This document shows, one piece after another, positions 18,315 to 26,853 of a DNA stretch of 64,000 bases; position 1 is the first letter of the stretch; each line of letters opens with the position of its first letter. The notes under the pieces were generated by a model. That model had not been told where the DNA came from and made no database searches. It saw only the letters and a list, made by a program, of their open reading frames with translations. The stretch lies in assembly GCF_019249725.2 (NCBI RefSeq), contig NZ_CP137559.1:539501-603500 (forward strand), in the 5' to 3' direction. The position numbers and the translations under genes were made by a program. The stretch is from Segatella hominis. GTDB taxonomy: Bacteria > Bacteroidota > Bacteroidia > Bacteroidales > Bacteroidaceae.

Positions 18315-18404
18315 TTTTTTATTCTATTAGTTATTTCATTTATGCTCTGGGGATATGTTATCCCCAGCAACCAGGATGTAGTCTACAATGTTCATTCTTG
18401 CTTC

Positions 18405-19073
18405 TTATTTCATGTCATCCGAGTTGAGTATGGTGATGGTCTTGCCATCAATCCTGATGGCACCCTTCTTCTCGAATTCGGACAGGCAGCGGAGGAGCGA
18501 GAACTTCTGGATACCGAAGATATCCGCCATTTCCTGTCGGCTGACATCCAGCCGGATGGTTCTGCTCTGCTGTTCGGTGGCCATCTTGATGAGGTATTGC
18601 GCCACCTTCTCCTTGACGGAGAAAAGGGAGAGCATGCGCATTTTCTGCGAAAGGAAGATATCTATCCTTGACAGGTGCTGGATGAAGTTCCAGCGTATGC
18701 GCTCGTCGGTATCTATCAGCAGTTTCAGTTCCGAAGGCCTCATGCGCAGGAGGGTAGTCTTCCTACTTGTCTCCACGCTTACGGGCATCTCGTTATTATG
18801 TGCGAAGATATAGGCAGGGGCTATCAGCATCGATTCTCCTAGCCGCTCTATCTGGGCCTGTTTGCCCGACAATCCCGACATGCGGGCTATCATCTCCCCC
18901 TCGACGATGATGTTGGCATATCTGCAGGGCATTCCTGCCAGCACATAGGTTTCCCTGGCAGCAAGCTCCACCATCCGGTAGCTTACCATCGATAGCGCCC
19001 CTCTGATTTCCTCAGAGGTAAATCCCTCAAACACCGTACATTTCTGCAAGGTAACGAATATTGATTCTTTCAT
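18405..19073 (-). CDS. Crp/Fnr-family transcriptional regulator, probably HcpR-like
   Basis: The 223-residue protein has an N-terminal cyclic-nucleotide-binding-like beta barrel (GMPCRYANIIVEGEMIAR and onwards), a long dimer helix and a C-terminal Crp-type winged helix (SRQEMADIFGIQKFSLLRCLSEFEKKGAI). The frame extends to a TTG at 19094, but the ATG at 19073 (MKESIF) is the natural start. It lies directly downstream of hcp on the same strand beyond a terminator. Crp/Fnr regulators beside hcp are typically HcpR, which activates hcp in response to nitric oxide, and the hcp promoter carries a matching large palindrome. HcpR assignment is inference from position. Base composition here and in hcp looks more G+C-rich than in flanking genes. 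Confidence 0.8.
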   Translation of the reverse strand: MKESIFVTLQKCTVFEGFTSEEIRGALSMVSYRMVELAARETYVLAGMPCRYANIIVEGEMIARMSGLSGKQAQIERLGESMLIAPAYIFAHNNEMPVSVETSRKTTLLRMRPSELKLLIDTDERIRWNFIQHLSRIDIFLSQKMRMLSLFSVKEKVAQYLIKMATEQQSRTIRLDVSRQEMADIFGIQKFSLLRCLSEFEKKGAIRIDGKTITILNSDDMK

Positions 19074-19133
19074 ACATTTAAGTTTTATATTCAATAACGC
19101 ATTTTCCCCCGATTTATTGTTCGCTCAAAAAAT

Positions 19134-19178
19134 AAGGCACTTTGCAACACTATCGAGAGTGTTATTGCAAAGTGCCTT
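19134..19178 (-). terminator. Terminator between hcp and the Crp/Fnr gene
   Basis: A 14-bp perfect stem (AAGGCACTTTGCAA with its complement) encloses an inner CACT/AGTG stem. T-rich sequence follows on the minus strand, so it ends the hcp transcript. Confidence 0.8.
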
Positions 19179-19253
19179 TTAAACATGAAAACTTATCTTT
19201 TGATTTTTTCCCCGAGTTTTACAGATTCTCCCTTAACTCAGTAGCTGTTGTTC

Positions 19254-20897
19254 TTATCCTATATATTTTTTGATGTCCTCTTCTACCGTTCCGTTTCCGG
19301 CAATGCCAAAGGTATCTACCAGAACCTTCAGTACTGCTGGTGAACAGAAGGCTGGGAGCGTAGGACCCAGATGGATGTTCTTTACGCCCAGATGCAGCAG
19401 GGCAAGAAGTACGATGACAGCCTTCTGCTCGTACCAGGCAATATTGAAGAAGATAGGAAGTTCGTTGATGTCGCTGGCTCCAAAGATCTCCTTCAGCTTC
19501 AATGCCACAACCGCCCAGGAATAGGAGTCGTTGCACTGACCGGCATCCAGCACACGAGGAATGCCGTTGATGTCGCCCAGATTGAGCTTGTTGTACTTGA
19601 ACTTGGCACAGCCGCTGGTGAGTATCACTACATCCTGAGGCAGCGCCTTGGCAAACTCCTCGTAGTAGTTGCGGCTCTTCATCCTGCCATCGCAGCCACT
19701 CATCACCACAAACTTGCGGATGGCTCCGCTCTTCACTGCCTCTACTATCTTGTCTGCCAGGGCAAAAACCTGAGCATGCGCAAAACCGCCGATGATCTCG
19801 CCTGTCTCTATCTCCCTAGGTGGCTGGCAGGTCTTGGCAAGCGCAATCACCTCGGAGAAGTCCTTGTGGCCGTCGGCACCCGCCTGGATATGCTTCCAGC
19901 CAGGGAAACCGGTAGAGTTGGTGGTGAAGACGCGGTTCCTGTAGCCTGCCGATGGCGATGGCGGTACGATGCAGTTGGTGGTGAAGACTATAGGACCGTT
20001 GAAGCTCTCGAATTCCTCCTTCTGTTTCCACCACGCATTGCCGTAGTTGCCCACCAGATGCTTGTACTTCTTGAGCTGCGGATAGTAGTGGGCAGGAAGC
20101 ATCTCGCCATGGGTATAGACGTCGATGCCCGTGCCTTCGGTCTGGATGAGGAGATCTTCTATATCCTTCAGGTCGTGACCGGAGATGAGGATGCCCGGAT
20201 TGCTGCCTGTGCCGATGTTCACTCTGGTGAGTTCCGGATTACCGTATGCCTGGGTGTTGGCCTTGTCGAGAAGTGCCATCACATCCACGCCGTACTTTCC
20301 TGTTTCGAGCACTACGCCCAGCAGCGTGTTCATATCAGCATCAGGGTTACTGATGGTGGCGAGTGCACGGCACATGAAGCTGATGATCTCGCTGTTCTCT
20401 TCTCCCAGATGGGCTGCGTGCTCGTAGTATGCCGCCATACCCTTCAGGCCGAGCATGGTGAGTTCCTTGAGCGAGCGGATATCTGCATTCTCGTGGCGGA
20501 GCACGGATTCACGGGTGCTCTCTGCCTCATAGTCTGTCTTCTCGCCACCCCAGGTTACCTCCTGATAGGCAGGGAGGTGGATATTCATGCTTGCCGCCTT
20601 TTGCAGCAGCTGTTTCTTCAGTACGATGCCCTTATCTACCTTTTGCAGGATATCCTGGTCGTTGAAGTTGGCGTTGGTGATGGTGGTGAAGAGTGCATCC
20701 GTGAGGAAATGGGTTACCTCTGGTGTCGGCTCTTCGCCTATGCTATGCTGTATGGTTCCTATGCCACGAACCACGCTGAGCAGCAGATCCTGCCACTTGG
20801 AAGTTGTAGCCTCCTTACCGCAAACACCCTTGATGGTACAGCCTGTACCCTTAGCTGTTTCCTGACACTGGAAACAGAACATCTTGTTTTCTGCCAT
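19254..20897 (-). CDS. hcp: Hybrid-cluster protein (hydroxylamine/NO reductase) Hcp
   Basis: Hcp is a cytoplasmic Fe-S enzyme that detoxifies nitric oxide and related nitrogen species (also called hydroxylamine reductase). The 547-residue protein has the N-terminal cluster motif C8-x2-C11-x8-C20-x5-C26, the class I spacing of strict anaerobes. Hybrid-cluster ligand regions follow: [47 protein letters not shown] and [11 protein letters not shown]. Length is normal. Its promoter (box at 20970-20977) carries a large palindrome at about -41, and a Crp/Fnr regulator gene lies just downstream, so nitrosative-stress control is likely. Confidence 0.95.
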   Translation of the reverse strand: MAENKMFCFQCQETAKGTGCTIKGVCGKEATTSKWQDLLLSVVRGIGTIQHSIGEEPTPEVTHFLTDALFTTITNANFNDQDILQKVDKGIVLKKQLLQKAASMNIHLPAYQEVTWGGEKTDYEAESTRESVLRHENADIRSLKELTMLGLKGMAAYYEHAAHLGEENSEIISFMCRALATISNPDADMNTLLGVVLETGKYGVDVMALLDKANTQAYGNPELTRVNIGTGSNPGILISGHDLKDIEDLLIQTEGTGIDVYTHGEMLPAHYYPQLKKYKHLVGNYGNAWWKQKEEFESFNGPIVFTTNCIVPPSPSAGYRNRVFTTNSTGFPGWKHIQAGADGHKDFSEVIALAKTCQPPREIETGEIIGGFAHAQVFALADKIVEAVKSGAIRKFVVMSGCDGRMKSRNYYEEFAKALPQDVVILTSGCAKFKYNKLNLGDINGIPRVLDAGQCNDSYSWAVVALKLKEIFGASDINELPIFFNIAWYEQKAVIVLLALLHLGVKNIHLGPTLPAFCSPAVLKVLVDTFGIAGNGTVEEDIKKYIG

Positions 20898-20969
20898 ATT
20901 GCTATAAATTAATGAGTTATTTTAATGTTTTCTTCCAGGCGGCAATCTGCCATTCCTGGTTTCCGGCTG

Positions 20970-21019
20970 CAAAATTACGGCTTAAAAAACGATCCTATGG
21001 TAACAATTGTGACCGTAGG
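20970..21019 (-). promoter_or_regulatory. hcp promoter with 26-bp palindromic operator
   Basis: The minus-strand -7 box TAATTTTG is at 20970-20977. At 20994-21019 lies a 26-bp palindrome with only two mismatched pairs (core GGTAACAATTGTGACC), centred about 41 nt upstream of the predicted start. A class II Crp/Fnr-type activator would bind there, and no canonical -33 TTTG is present, consistent with activator dependence. Confidence 0.65.
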
Positions 21020-21130
21020 GTATTAAAAAAACATAAAAAGAGTGTGGGGGAATGGATTTTTTCTATCTGTTCCTGGGTTAGTCCGGAATACTTCTTGATT
21101 AGATTGATGTCAACACCATCATATATTTAT

Positions 21131-21218
21131 CCTTAAGGGAAAATAAAAATATCCTTAAGGGAAAATAAAAATATCCTTAAGGGAAAATAAATTTTGCCTT
21201 AAGACTAAATATATTCTG
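21131..21218. repeat. Four tandem 22-bp units with CCTTAAGG cores
   Basis: CCTTAAG starts at 21131, 21153, 21175 and 21197, a strict 22-bp period. The first two units are identical, the third diverges at its end and the fourth is degenerate. Each unit has a palindromic CCTTAAGG-type core followed by an A/T-rich spacer. The array lies between the ccsBA stop and the hcp promoter, about 110 bp upstream of the hcp palindrome. Nothing else was recognised in the 333-nt gap 20898-21230. Confidence 0.8.
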
Positions 21219-21230
21219 TCTTCTGACGGG

Positions 21231-23495
21231 CTATGCATACGAGTGCATGCCCGTGAGGAAATAGTTCACACCGAAGTAGGTCATGGCGATACTCAGGAAG
21301 GCTAGGGTGATGTAGATGTGATACACCAGCGGCTTGCGGAAAATCGGTAGACTCTGCGTATGCACTACCACGGCATATATCATAAAGGTGATGAGCGCCC
21401 ACGTCTCCTTGCTATCCCAACTCCAGTAATTACCCCAGCTCACGTTAGCCCAGATGGCTCCGATGAAGATGCCGAATCCCATCGTGGTGAGGGCAGGGTA
21501 TAGGAAGATGCGGCTCAGTGCCTGAAGCTCTTCGCCATGAGAGCGAAGGCAGATACCCATGATGCCACAGATGAAAGTCAAGGATAGCAGAGCATAGCTC
21601 ATCATGATGATGCTGACATGGATGCTGAGTAACGGACTGTTCAATACCGGCATCATCTGTCCGATAGCAGGATCCATCTGGTTGATATGGCTTACCAGAA
21701 GGAAGAATCCTGAAATCAGGAAGCCGAATACCATGACGATGCGGATGCGCAACTGCATCAGAATACTGATAAGCATCACGAACCAGGCTACAGTCAACAT
21801 ACTTTCATATCCGTTAGACATAGGTATGTTGCCGCTGATAATCCATCTCAATGCCAATCCGAAGGTTAATGCAAGGAAGGATACGCCAAGCAAGATAGGC
21901 AAAGCGATGTTCAATGCCTTGATTTCTCTCTTCTTCGTCATGCGATAGATGGTGTAGAAGAGGGCAATGAAGCCCAATGTGAGGTTTGCCATGAAGAGAA
22001 TGGTGGCAAAAGGAAAGGCATTATTGATGCGTTCTGCCTTATACTGTGTAGCTGTTGGTAGCGAATTACCGCTACTAACCTCCTGATATTTCTTCATCTT
22101 GACGAAGAACTCATTTACACGGCTGATATTTCCTGCCTTTACATCGCCATTCAGCAGGGAGAATACGTTCTTGATATAGAGTGCATGCTGCTGCTCTACG
22201 GCTTGCGGCAACTTATCCACCGGTGAAAACCAGGTGGTGGTACCCGCCTTGATGAAAGGATGATCCTTGGTAGCTTTCACGTTCTTGGTGAAGGTGTAAG
22301 GAAGAACTTTCAATGAGATACCTTCCCGCAATTCCATGATGATTTGTATTTTGCTGTCGATATCAGCGGCTTGCTGATGGAACTTGTCCTGCTGACCATT
22401 GTAGTATTCCTGAACATACTGTCCGATGGTATAGCCACCCATCTCACGATTGAAGAAAGTATTGAGCGAAGCATAGTCTGGCAGATTCATCGCCGTTTTC
22501 ATTTCTCCGCTCTTGATCTTAATGAAAGGCTCGTTTGCCCAAGTATTTCCATAAAATACCCAACCAGAGAGTACCTGTTCTGCAGTCAATCCCTGATAGC
22601 TCCTGGCTCCATATATCTTCTTGCAGAAATCGAGGGCAAAGGTCTGTACCGGACAGATGCGGTCGTTGTAGAGAATATGAAGCTCGCCAAACTTCTCAGC
22701 AGTTTCCTTTGGCAATACAGCATTTTGGAGATTGCCTGTTGCAGATTCTGCATACAGTGTCTGTATATTGCCCATGCTAAGGATGAGTGCTGTCATCAAG
22801 GCTCCCTTCTTGAGCAAAGGACTCTTCAGTAGTTTGCGATAACCGCCCTTAGGGTCGAAGAGCATCCATACGAGGGAGATGAAGAGCAGCGCATAGCCAG
22901 TATAGGTGACTGGTATGCCGTATGGATCGGCATTGATAGCGAGCACACTTCCCTTACCGTCTTCATCGTAAGATGACTGATAAAGACGGTATGACCGGTG
23001 GGAATAGATGTTGTTCATCGAAACTTCGCCTTCGCTCTTATCATCTCCGTCTATTACGGTGAATTTTGAAGAATAGTCAGCCACGGCGTTGGTTCCATCG
23101 TGCATCTTCGCTTCAAACTTTTGCAGGCAGAGCGAGAAAGGGAGTTTCTCTTCCTTCATACCCTGCTCTTCATCCTGAGCCATATAAGTATCTGTAGGCT
23201 GACCGATGCGCAGATGAATCATGCCCCGTTTAGCCGATATATGTGTGAGCAATGCCCCGGCAAGGATGATGATGAAGGAGAGATGGAGTGCCAATGTAGA
23301 AGCGCACTTCACTTTTCTTTTGATGATGTAGAAAGCACCGAGGGCAGCAAGTACTGCCCAGATAAGAATGAACCACCATGCCCCATAGTAGTGGGCATGG
23401 GCATAATCTGTGCCCTGGCTTTTTTCCACGATGGTGGCGGCAGCCATGCATACGAGCACAAGAATGTAAAGAATGAATATAATCTTTTTAACCAT
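21231..23495 (-). CDS. Cytochrome c biogenesis protein CcsBA (ResB-CcsA fusion)
   Basis: System II cytochrome c synthase moves haem across the inner membrane and ligates it to CxxCH motifs. The 754-residue protein has N-terminal membrane helices and a ResB-like periplasmic region, a large central periplasmic domain, and a C-terminal CcsA part of about eight helices. That part carries the tryptophan-rich haem-handling motif (WGNYWSWDSKETWAL, near residue 690) and His residues in MSNGYESM-adjacent helices. It has its own promoter box (23528-23535) and lies directly downstream of the di-haem DUF1111 gene, its probable client, and upstream of hcp. A single fused gene in place of CcsA+CcsB is common in Bacteroidota. 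Confidence 0.88.
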   Translation of the reverse strand: MVKKIIFILYILVLVCMAAATIVEKSQGTDYAHAHYYGAWWFILIWAVLAALGAFYIIKRKVKCASTLALHLSFIIILAGALLTHISAKRGMIHLRIGQPTDTYMAQDEEQGMKEEKLPFSLCLQKFEAKMHDGTNAVADYSSKFTVIDGDDKSEGEVSMNNIYSHRSYRLYQSSYDEDGKGSVLAINADPYGIPVTYTGYALLFISLVWMLFDPKGGYRKLLKSPLLKKGALMTALILSMGNIQTLYAESATGNLQNAVLPKETAEKFGELHILYNDRICPVQTFALDFCKKIYGARSYQGLTAEQVLSGWVFYGNTWANEPFIKIKSGEMKTAMNLPDYASLNTFFNREMGGYTIGQYVQEYYNGQQDKFHQQAADIDSKIQIIMELREGISLKVLPYTFTKNVKATKDHPFIKAGTTTWFSPVDKLPQAVEQQHALYIKNVFSLLNGDVKAGNISRVNEFFVKMKKYQEVSSGNSLPTATQYKAERINNAFPFATILFMANLTLGFIALFYTIYRMTKKREIKALNIALPILLGVSFLALTFGLALRWIISGNIPMSNGYESMLTVAWFVMLISILMQLRIRIVMVFGFLISGFFLLVSHINQMDPAIGQMMPVLNSPLLSIHVSIIMMSYALLSLTFICGIMGICLRSHGEELQALSRIFLYPALTTMGFGIFIGAIWANVSWGNYWSWDSKETWALITFMIYAVVVHTQSLPIFRKPLVYHIYITLAFLSIAMTYFGVNYFLTGMHSYA

Positions 23496-23527
23496 ACTTA
23501 GTTGGAACCTTGATAGAATTTCCGCTG

Positions 23528-23556
23528 CAAAATTACGATATTATTCGGAGACGAGC
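23528..23556 (-). promoter_or_regulatory. Probable ccsBA promoter (TAATTTTG, CTTG 20 nt upstream)
   Basis: The minus-strand -7 box TAATTTTG is at 23528-23535, with CTTG at the -33 position 20 nt upstream, 32 nt before the ATG at 23495. The box and flank (GCAAAATTACG on the plus strand) closely resemble the hcp promoter box. Confidence 0.5.
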
Positions 23557-23591
23557 AAGATTTTATACGTATATTTAGAGGTTCTGATAAA

Positions 23592-23629
23592 AAAAGCTGC
23601 CAAATGCTTTTGATAGCCTGGCAGCTTTT
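23592..23629 (-). terminator. Terminator after the DUF1111 gene
   Basis: An 11-bp stem (AAAAGCTGCCA paired with TGGCAGCTTTT) is followed by T7 on the minus strand. It ends the porin-imelysin-DUF1111 transcript before ccsBA. Confidence 0.75.
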
Positions 23630-23656
23630 CTTATTTTTGTTTCTTCTTGTAAAGGC

Positions 23657-25414
23657 TTAGATAGCATTGATGAATGCCACTACAGCATCACGCTCTTCCT
23701 TGGTTGCATTGTAGAAGTTGAGTGCTGAGTTGTAAGCATCACTGCGTTTGTCATAGCAGTGCCACATGATAGACTCTACTACGTTGCGGGCACGGCAGTC
23801 GTGCAAACGGTCGCTGCGACCAGTCAACATGCTTGACAAACCACGTCCCCAGAGTGGAGTAGTGCGGCACCATCCTGTGCGGATGTCGTTAGCCATGAAC
23901 AGACGGTGCTGTACCAAATCGGTGTATGGATAAATAGTCTGGTTTGGATACTTTGGCAACATGGTGTTAGGATCCTGACCAATGCTCTTAGCGTAAGCCT
24001 TGATAGCATTATCTACCCAATAGTTGTCAGAACCAGTCTTCCATGATGGCTTGTGGCAAGTAGCGCAACCCCACTGGGTGAAGAGCTTCTTGCCTTCCTG
24101 AACCTGTGCGTTGTCGAGGTTACGAGCTGCAGGAACTGCCAGACCACGATGCCATACCATGAAGTCATAGTAATCCTTGTCGCTCATTTCTTCCTCGCCA
24201 TTGTATGGAGCACCCTTCAAAAGGTATTTCTCGAAAGTAGCTGACTTGGCTGCATTGTTACAGCTCAGAATCTCGTTTACTCTCTCCTTGATACCTTCGT
24301 CAGTTCCATCTGCATAGTATGGGTGGAGTACAGAAGATTCGTCAGCACCATGCTTCTTGATATAACTGATTACTTCTGGGTCTTCGCTCTGATACTTTGC
24401 CCAAGCTGGAGTGGTATAGAGGTAATGACGGTCGGAACGTGTTACGTTGGTAATGTTCCAGATGGCATTGGCACCTGCACCATCCTGTAGGGAAGCACGG
24501 GTCATGGCATAGGTAAACTTCTTCACCTTCTTGGTTCCATCTGCCAACGTGTACCAGGCACCTGAAGCCCAATCGTTAGCAGTCTTGTCCCACATGCCTG
24601 GATTCAATTCTACGTATTTCGCCTCATTCTGATAAACTTTCTTCATATCATCCTGGTCGATGGCATCAAGCAAGCCTGTACCATAGATACCGATGGTTGA
24701 TTCCAAACGTACTTCATAGTTGTCTGGCTTAGGATTGGTATTGAATGCAGACTGAGGGATGGTAACCTCTGGATACTGCAAAGCAAAAGCCTCGCCATCC
24801 TTAGGGAACTTCATAGCCAAACCGCTAGGCATGGTTGTAACCTCATTCCACTGGATGTTAATCTGCTTCTCGTCGATAGGAGCAGAGAATGGAGTCATAG
24901 CCTTGGTCTGTGGCATACCTGTTACCTCAGAAATGTAACTGTTAGCCGCATAAGCCTTTCCGTCAGCGGTAGTACCTGCTGTAGGGTGATAAATAACAAG
25001 TAGGTAGCCGTTACCAAACTGGTCTGCCTGATACTGGTTCTGGAACTTTCCATGACCATAGTTTGGATGGCAGTGAATACAGCTGCTGCGAACCCAAGCT
25101 GGGCCAAGACCCTTACGTGGAGCCTCTGTGATGGTGTAAAGGTGCTCGAAGAAATCCTCACCTTTGTTGAAACTGGTTGACAATCCCTGATTGGTGGTAG
25201 CTGGAGTTTCGGCCGAATAGCTCATGCCTTCGTCTGTACCAAGTTCACCACCTGGATACCATTCTGAGGCGTCAAAAACATCGTTTGCCTTACCAAACTG
25301 AGAGTCACCATTTAACTTGTCATTGTTTACAACACTGTTATCGTCAGAGCAGGATGCCAATGGCAATACAAGCAAGCCGAGCAATAACATTTTGCTAATT
25401 CTTTGATAAATCAT
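23657..25414 (-). CDS. Di-haem oxidoreductase lipoprotein (DUF1111, thiol-oxidoreductase-like)
   Basis: The 585-residue protein is a lipoprotein (ASCSDDNS lipobox, acidic residues after Cys typical of surface export). It has two CxxCH haem-binding sites, SSCIHCHP near residue 113 and GCATCHKP near residue 448, and the C-terminal RTTPLWGRGL and LHDCRARNVVESIMWH segments of the DUF1111/DHOR family. The family is often paired with imelysin proteins in iron-regulated gene sets, and the imelysin gene is directly upstream here. The true electron partner is unknown; a role in iron or haem acquisition is inference from neighbours. A hairpin at 25463-25495 lies in the gap to the imelysin gene. Confidence 0.85.
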   Translation of the reverse strand: MIYQRISKMLLLGLLVLPLASCSDDNSVVNNDKLNGDSQFGKANDVFDASEWYPGGELGTDEGMSYSAETPATTNQGLSTSFNKGEDFFEHLYTITEAPRKGLGPAWVRSSCIHCHPNYGHGKFQNQYQADQFGNGYLLVIYHPTAGTTADGKAYAANSYISEVTGMPQTKAMTPFSAPIDEKQINIQWNEVTTMPSGLAMKFPKDGEAFALQYPEVTIPQSAFNTNPKPDNYEVRLESTIGIYGTGLLDAIDQDDMKKVYQNEAKYVELNPGMWDKTANDWASGAWYTLADGTKKVKKFTYAMTRASLQDGAGANAIWNITNVTRSDRHYLYTTPAWAKYQSEDPEVISYIKKHGADESSVLHPYYADGTDEGIKERVNEILSCNNAAKSATFEKYLLKGAPYNGEEEMSDKDYYDFMVWHRGLAVPAARNLDNAQVQEGKKLFTQWGCATCHKPSWKTGSDNYWVDNAIKAYAKSIGQDPNTMLPKYPNQTIYPYTDLVQHRLFMANDIRTGWCRTTPLWGRGLSSMLTGRSDRLHDCRARNVVESIMWHCYDKRSDAYNSALNFYNATKEERDAVVAFINAI

Positions 25415-25462
25415 AATGTTATTTTGTTTTATAATGTTTTATTTTCTCGTTTTACGCAGAAT

Positions 25463-25495
25463 AGCATCTCACCAAAAAGAGTATGGTGAGATGCT
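25463..25495. other. Intercistronic hairpin between the imelysin and DUF1111 genes
   Basis: A perfect 12-bp inverted repeat (AGCATCTCACCA with its complement) with a 9-nt loop. There is no T-run on the minus strand, so it is more likely an mRNA-processing or stabilising stem than a terminator. Confidence 0.6.
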
Positions 25496-25519
25496 TCCTG
25501 TATGTTTGTTTACCCAAGA

Positions 25520-26773
25520 TTACTCTGGGTTAACTTCATCAAATTTCTTACCCCAAACGGTACTTACATACTTAACGAATGGGTAAGGCATACCACCAAT
25601 CTTGCTGATAGCATTAGCGATAGCTGTCTCTACACGCTGACCTTCTGCAGATGCATTATCCTTGAAGAACTGATGGAAGCTATACTTAGCATTAGAGCTT
25701 GTACCATTAGTTCCACCATACCACAAGTTCTCGATAGAACGGATGTTGTTCTGGAAGTCGGTGATAGAGTTGTAGCTATATGGAGACTCTACGTAGCTGA
25801 TATCACCAGCCTGGAATGGGTTGGCAATCTTGGCTGTACCTACCTCGTTAGAGATGCCCCATGCTGAACCTTCCTCCAAAGAGAGAAGCTGCTGGATGGC
25901 TGCCTTCAGTGTTGCAAACTTACTGATAGAATTGTTGCCTGCATTCTTCAGGTTGGCTGCGTAAGACTGGTTTTTGTCTGTCAGGTACTCAAGACCTGCT
26001 GCCTTTACTGCTGCGAGGCGAGATTCGTTAGGATTCTCAGACCATGCTACCTCCAGCTCATATACGTGATTTACCAAGTCCTCGATAACAGCCTCGGCAT
26101 ACTTCAATTCCTCAGAACCCTTTACGTCTGTAAAGCCTTTGTAGGTATCGTTTCCCTTGAACTCTGCAACCTTACGTGGCTGTCCATCACGGAAGAGGAT
26201 AAACTCAAGTGCATGGAAACCAAGGATAGAAGCATCCTCAAGCGCATCATCACTATACTTGCCTGTAGCAAAGTAGCTGTGGAGGAGTGTACGGTTCAAT
26301 GGCCATGAGTCGATGTGTGGGTCAATATCGAAGTCTGATGCTGCACCACCGAGGAAAGCCTCGCTCTTCTCCCACAAGGCACGTGCTTCCTTGAAAGCTT
26401 CGCAGGCATTGTTGATGTTCTCCTGAGTCAGGTTGTTGGTATCTACACTCTTAGGAAGAGCTGTGTGCAACTTCTCTACAGCGTCAGCCAGTGACTTGTA
26501 TGTTGGCTGGATGGTATTGTCTACAGCGTTAGCACATACATTCTTCAGGTATGTTTCCTGATCTGCACTCAAATTTGCGTTGTTTACTTTGCTGTAAGCT
26601 GCACGGAGCGCATTGCAAAGTTCATCGCAGGCATCCATGGCATCCTGACCATACTCCTTGTTTGTAAAGTCATTGTTCTCTACAGGATCATCATCACTGC
26701 TGCATGAAGTGAAACCTAATGGCAACATGAAAGCTGCCATGAGCATTACTGCACTTTTAAAAACCTTTTTCAT
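25520..26773 (-). CDS. Imelysin-family lipoprotein
   Basis: The 417-residue protein has a lipoprotein signal (GFTSCSSDDDPVE; acidic run after Cys fits the Bacteroidota surface-export rule) and a helical-bundle imelysin domain. The family GxHxxE motif appears as GFHALEF near residue 187. Despite the old peptidase name, imelysin/EfeO-like proteins are thought to take part in iron uptake. It lies between a porin gene and the di-haem DUF1111 gene on one strand with short gaps, so the three probably act together at the outer membrane. The ligand is not shown by the sequence. Confidence 0.85.
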   Translation of the reverse strand: MKKVFKSAVMLMAAFMLPLGFTSCSSDDDPVENNDFTNKEYGQDAMDACDELCNALRAAYSKVNNANLSADQETYLKNVCANAVDNTIQPTYKSLADAVEKLHTALPKSVDTNNLTQENINNACEAFKEARALWEKSEAFLGGAASDFDIDPHIDSWPLNRTLLHSYFATGKYSDDALEDASILGFHALEFILFRDGQPRKVAEFKGNDTYKGFTDVKGSEELKYAEAVIEDLVNHVYELEVAWSENPNESRLAAVKAAGLEYLTDKNQSYAANLKNAGNNSISKFATLKAAIQQLLSLEEGSAWGISNEVGTAKIANPFQAGDISYVESPYSYNSITDFQNNIRSIENLWYGGTNGTSSNAKYSFHQFFKDNASAEGQRVETAIANAISKIGGMPYPFVKYVSTVWGKKFDEVNPE

Positions 26774-26853
26774 TTTTTATATAAATATTTTGTTATTGAT
26801 ATGTTTGTTTCTATGTTTCAATCACTTTATATTAAGTTCTTCTGTGAGAATCT

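Noticed and set aside
18347..18367. 9-bp hairpin CTGGGGATA/TATCCCCAG as terminator of the Crp/Fnr gene
   Set aside because: The minus strand has no T-run after the stem, so a terminator call is not supported; it is only mentioned as a hairpin.
19371..20912. 513-residue open frame on the plus strand opposite hcp
   Set aside because: It is antisense to an unmistakable Hcp with all Cys motifs. The long frame is a by-product of the G/C-rich codon pattern of hcp and shows no domain.
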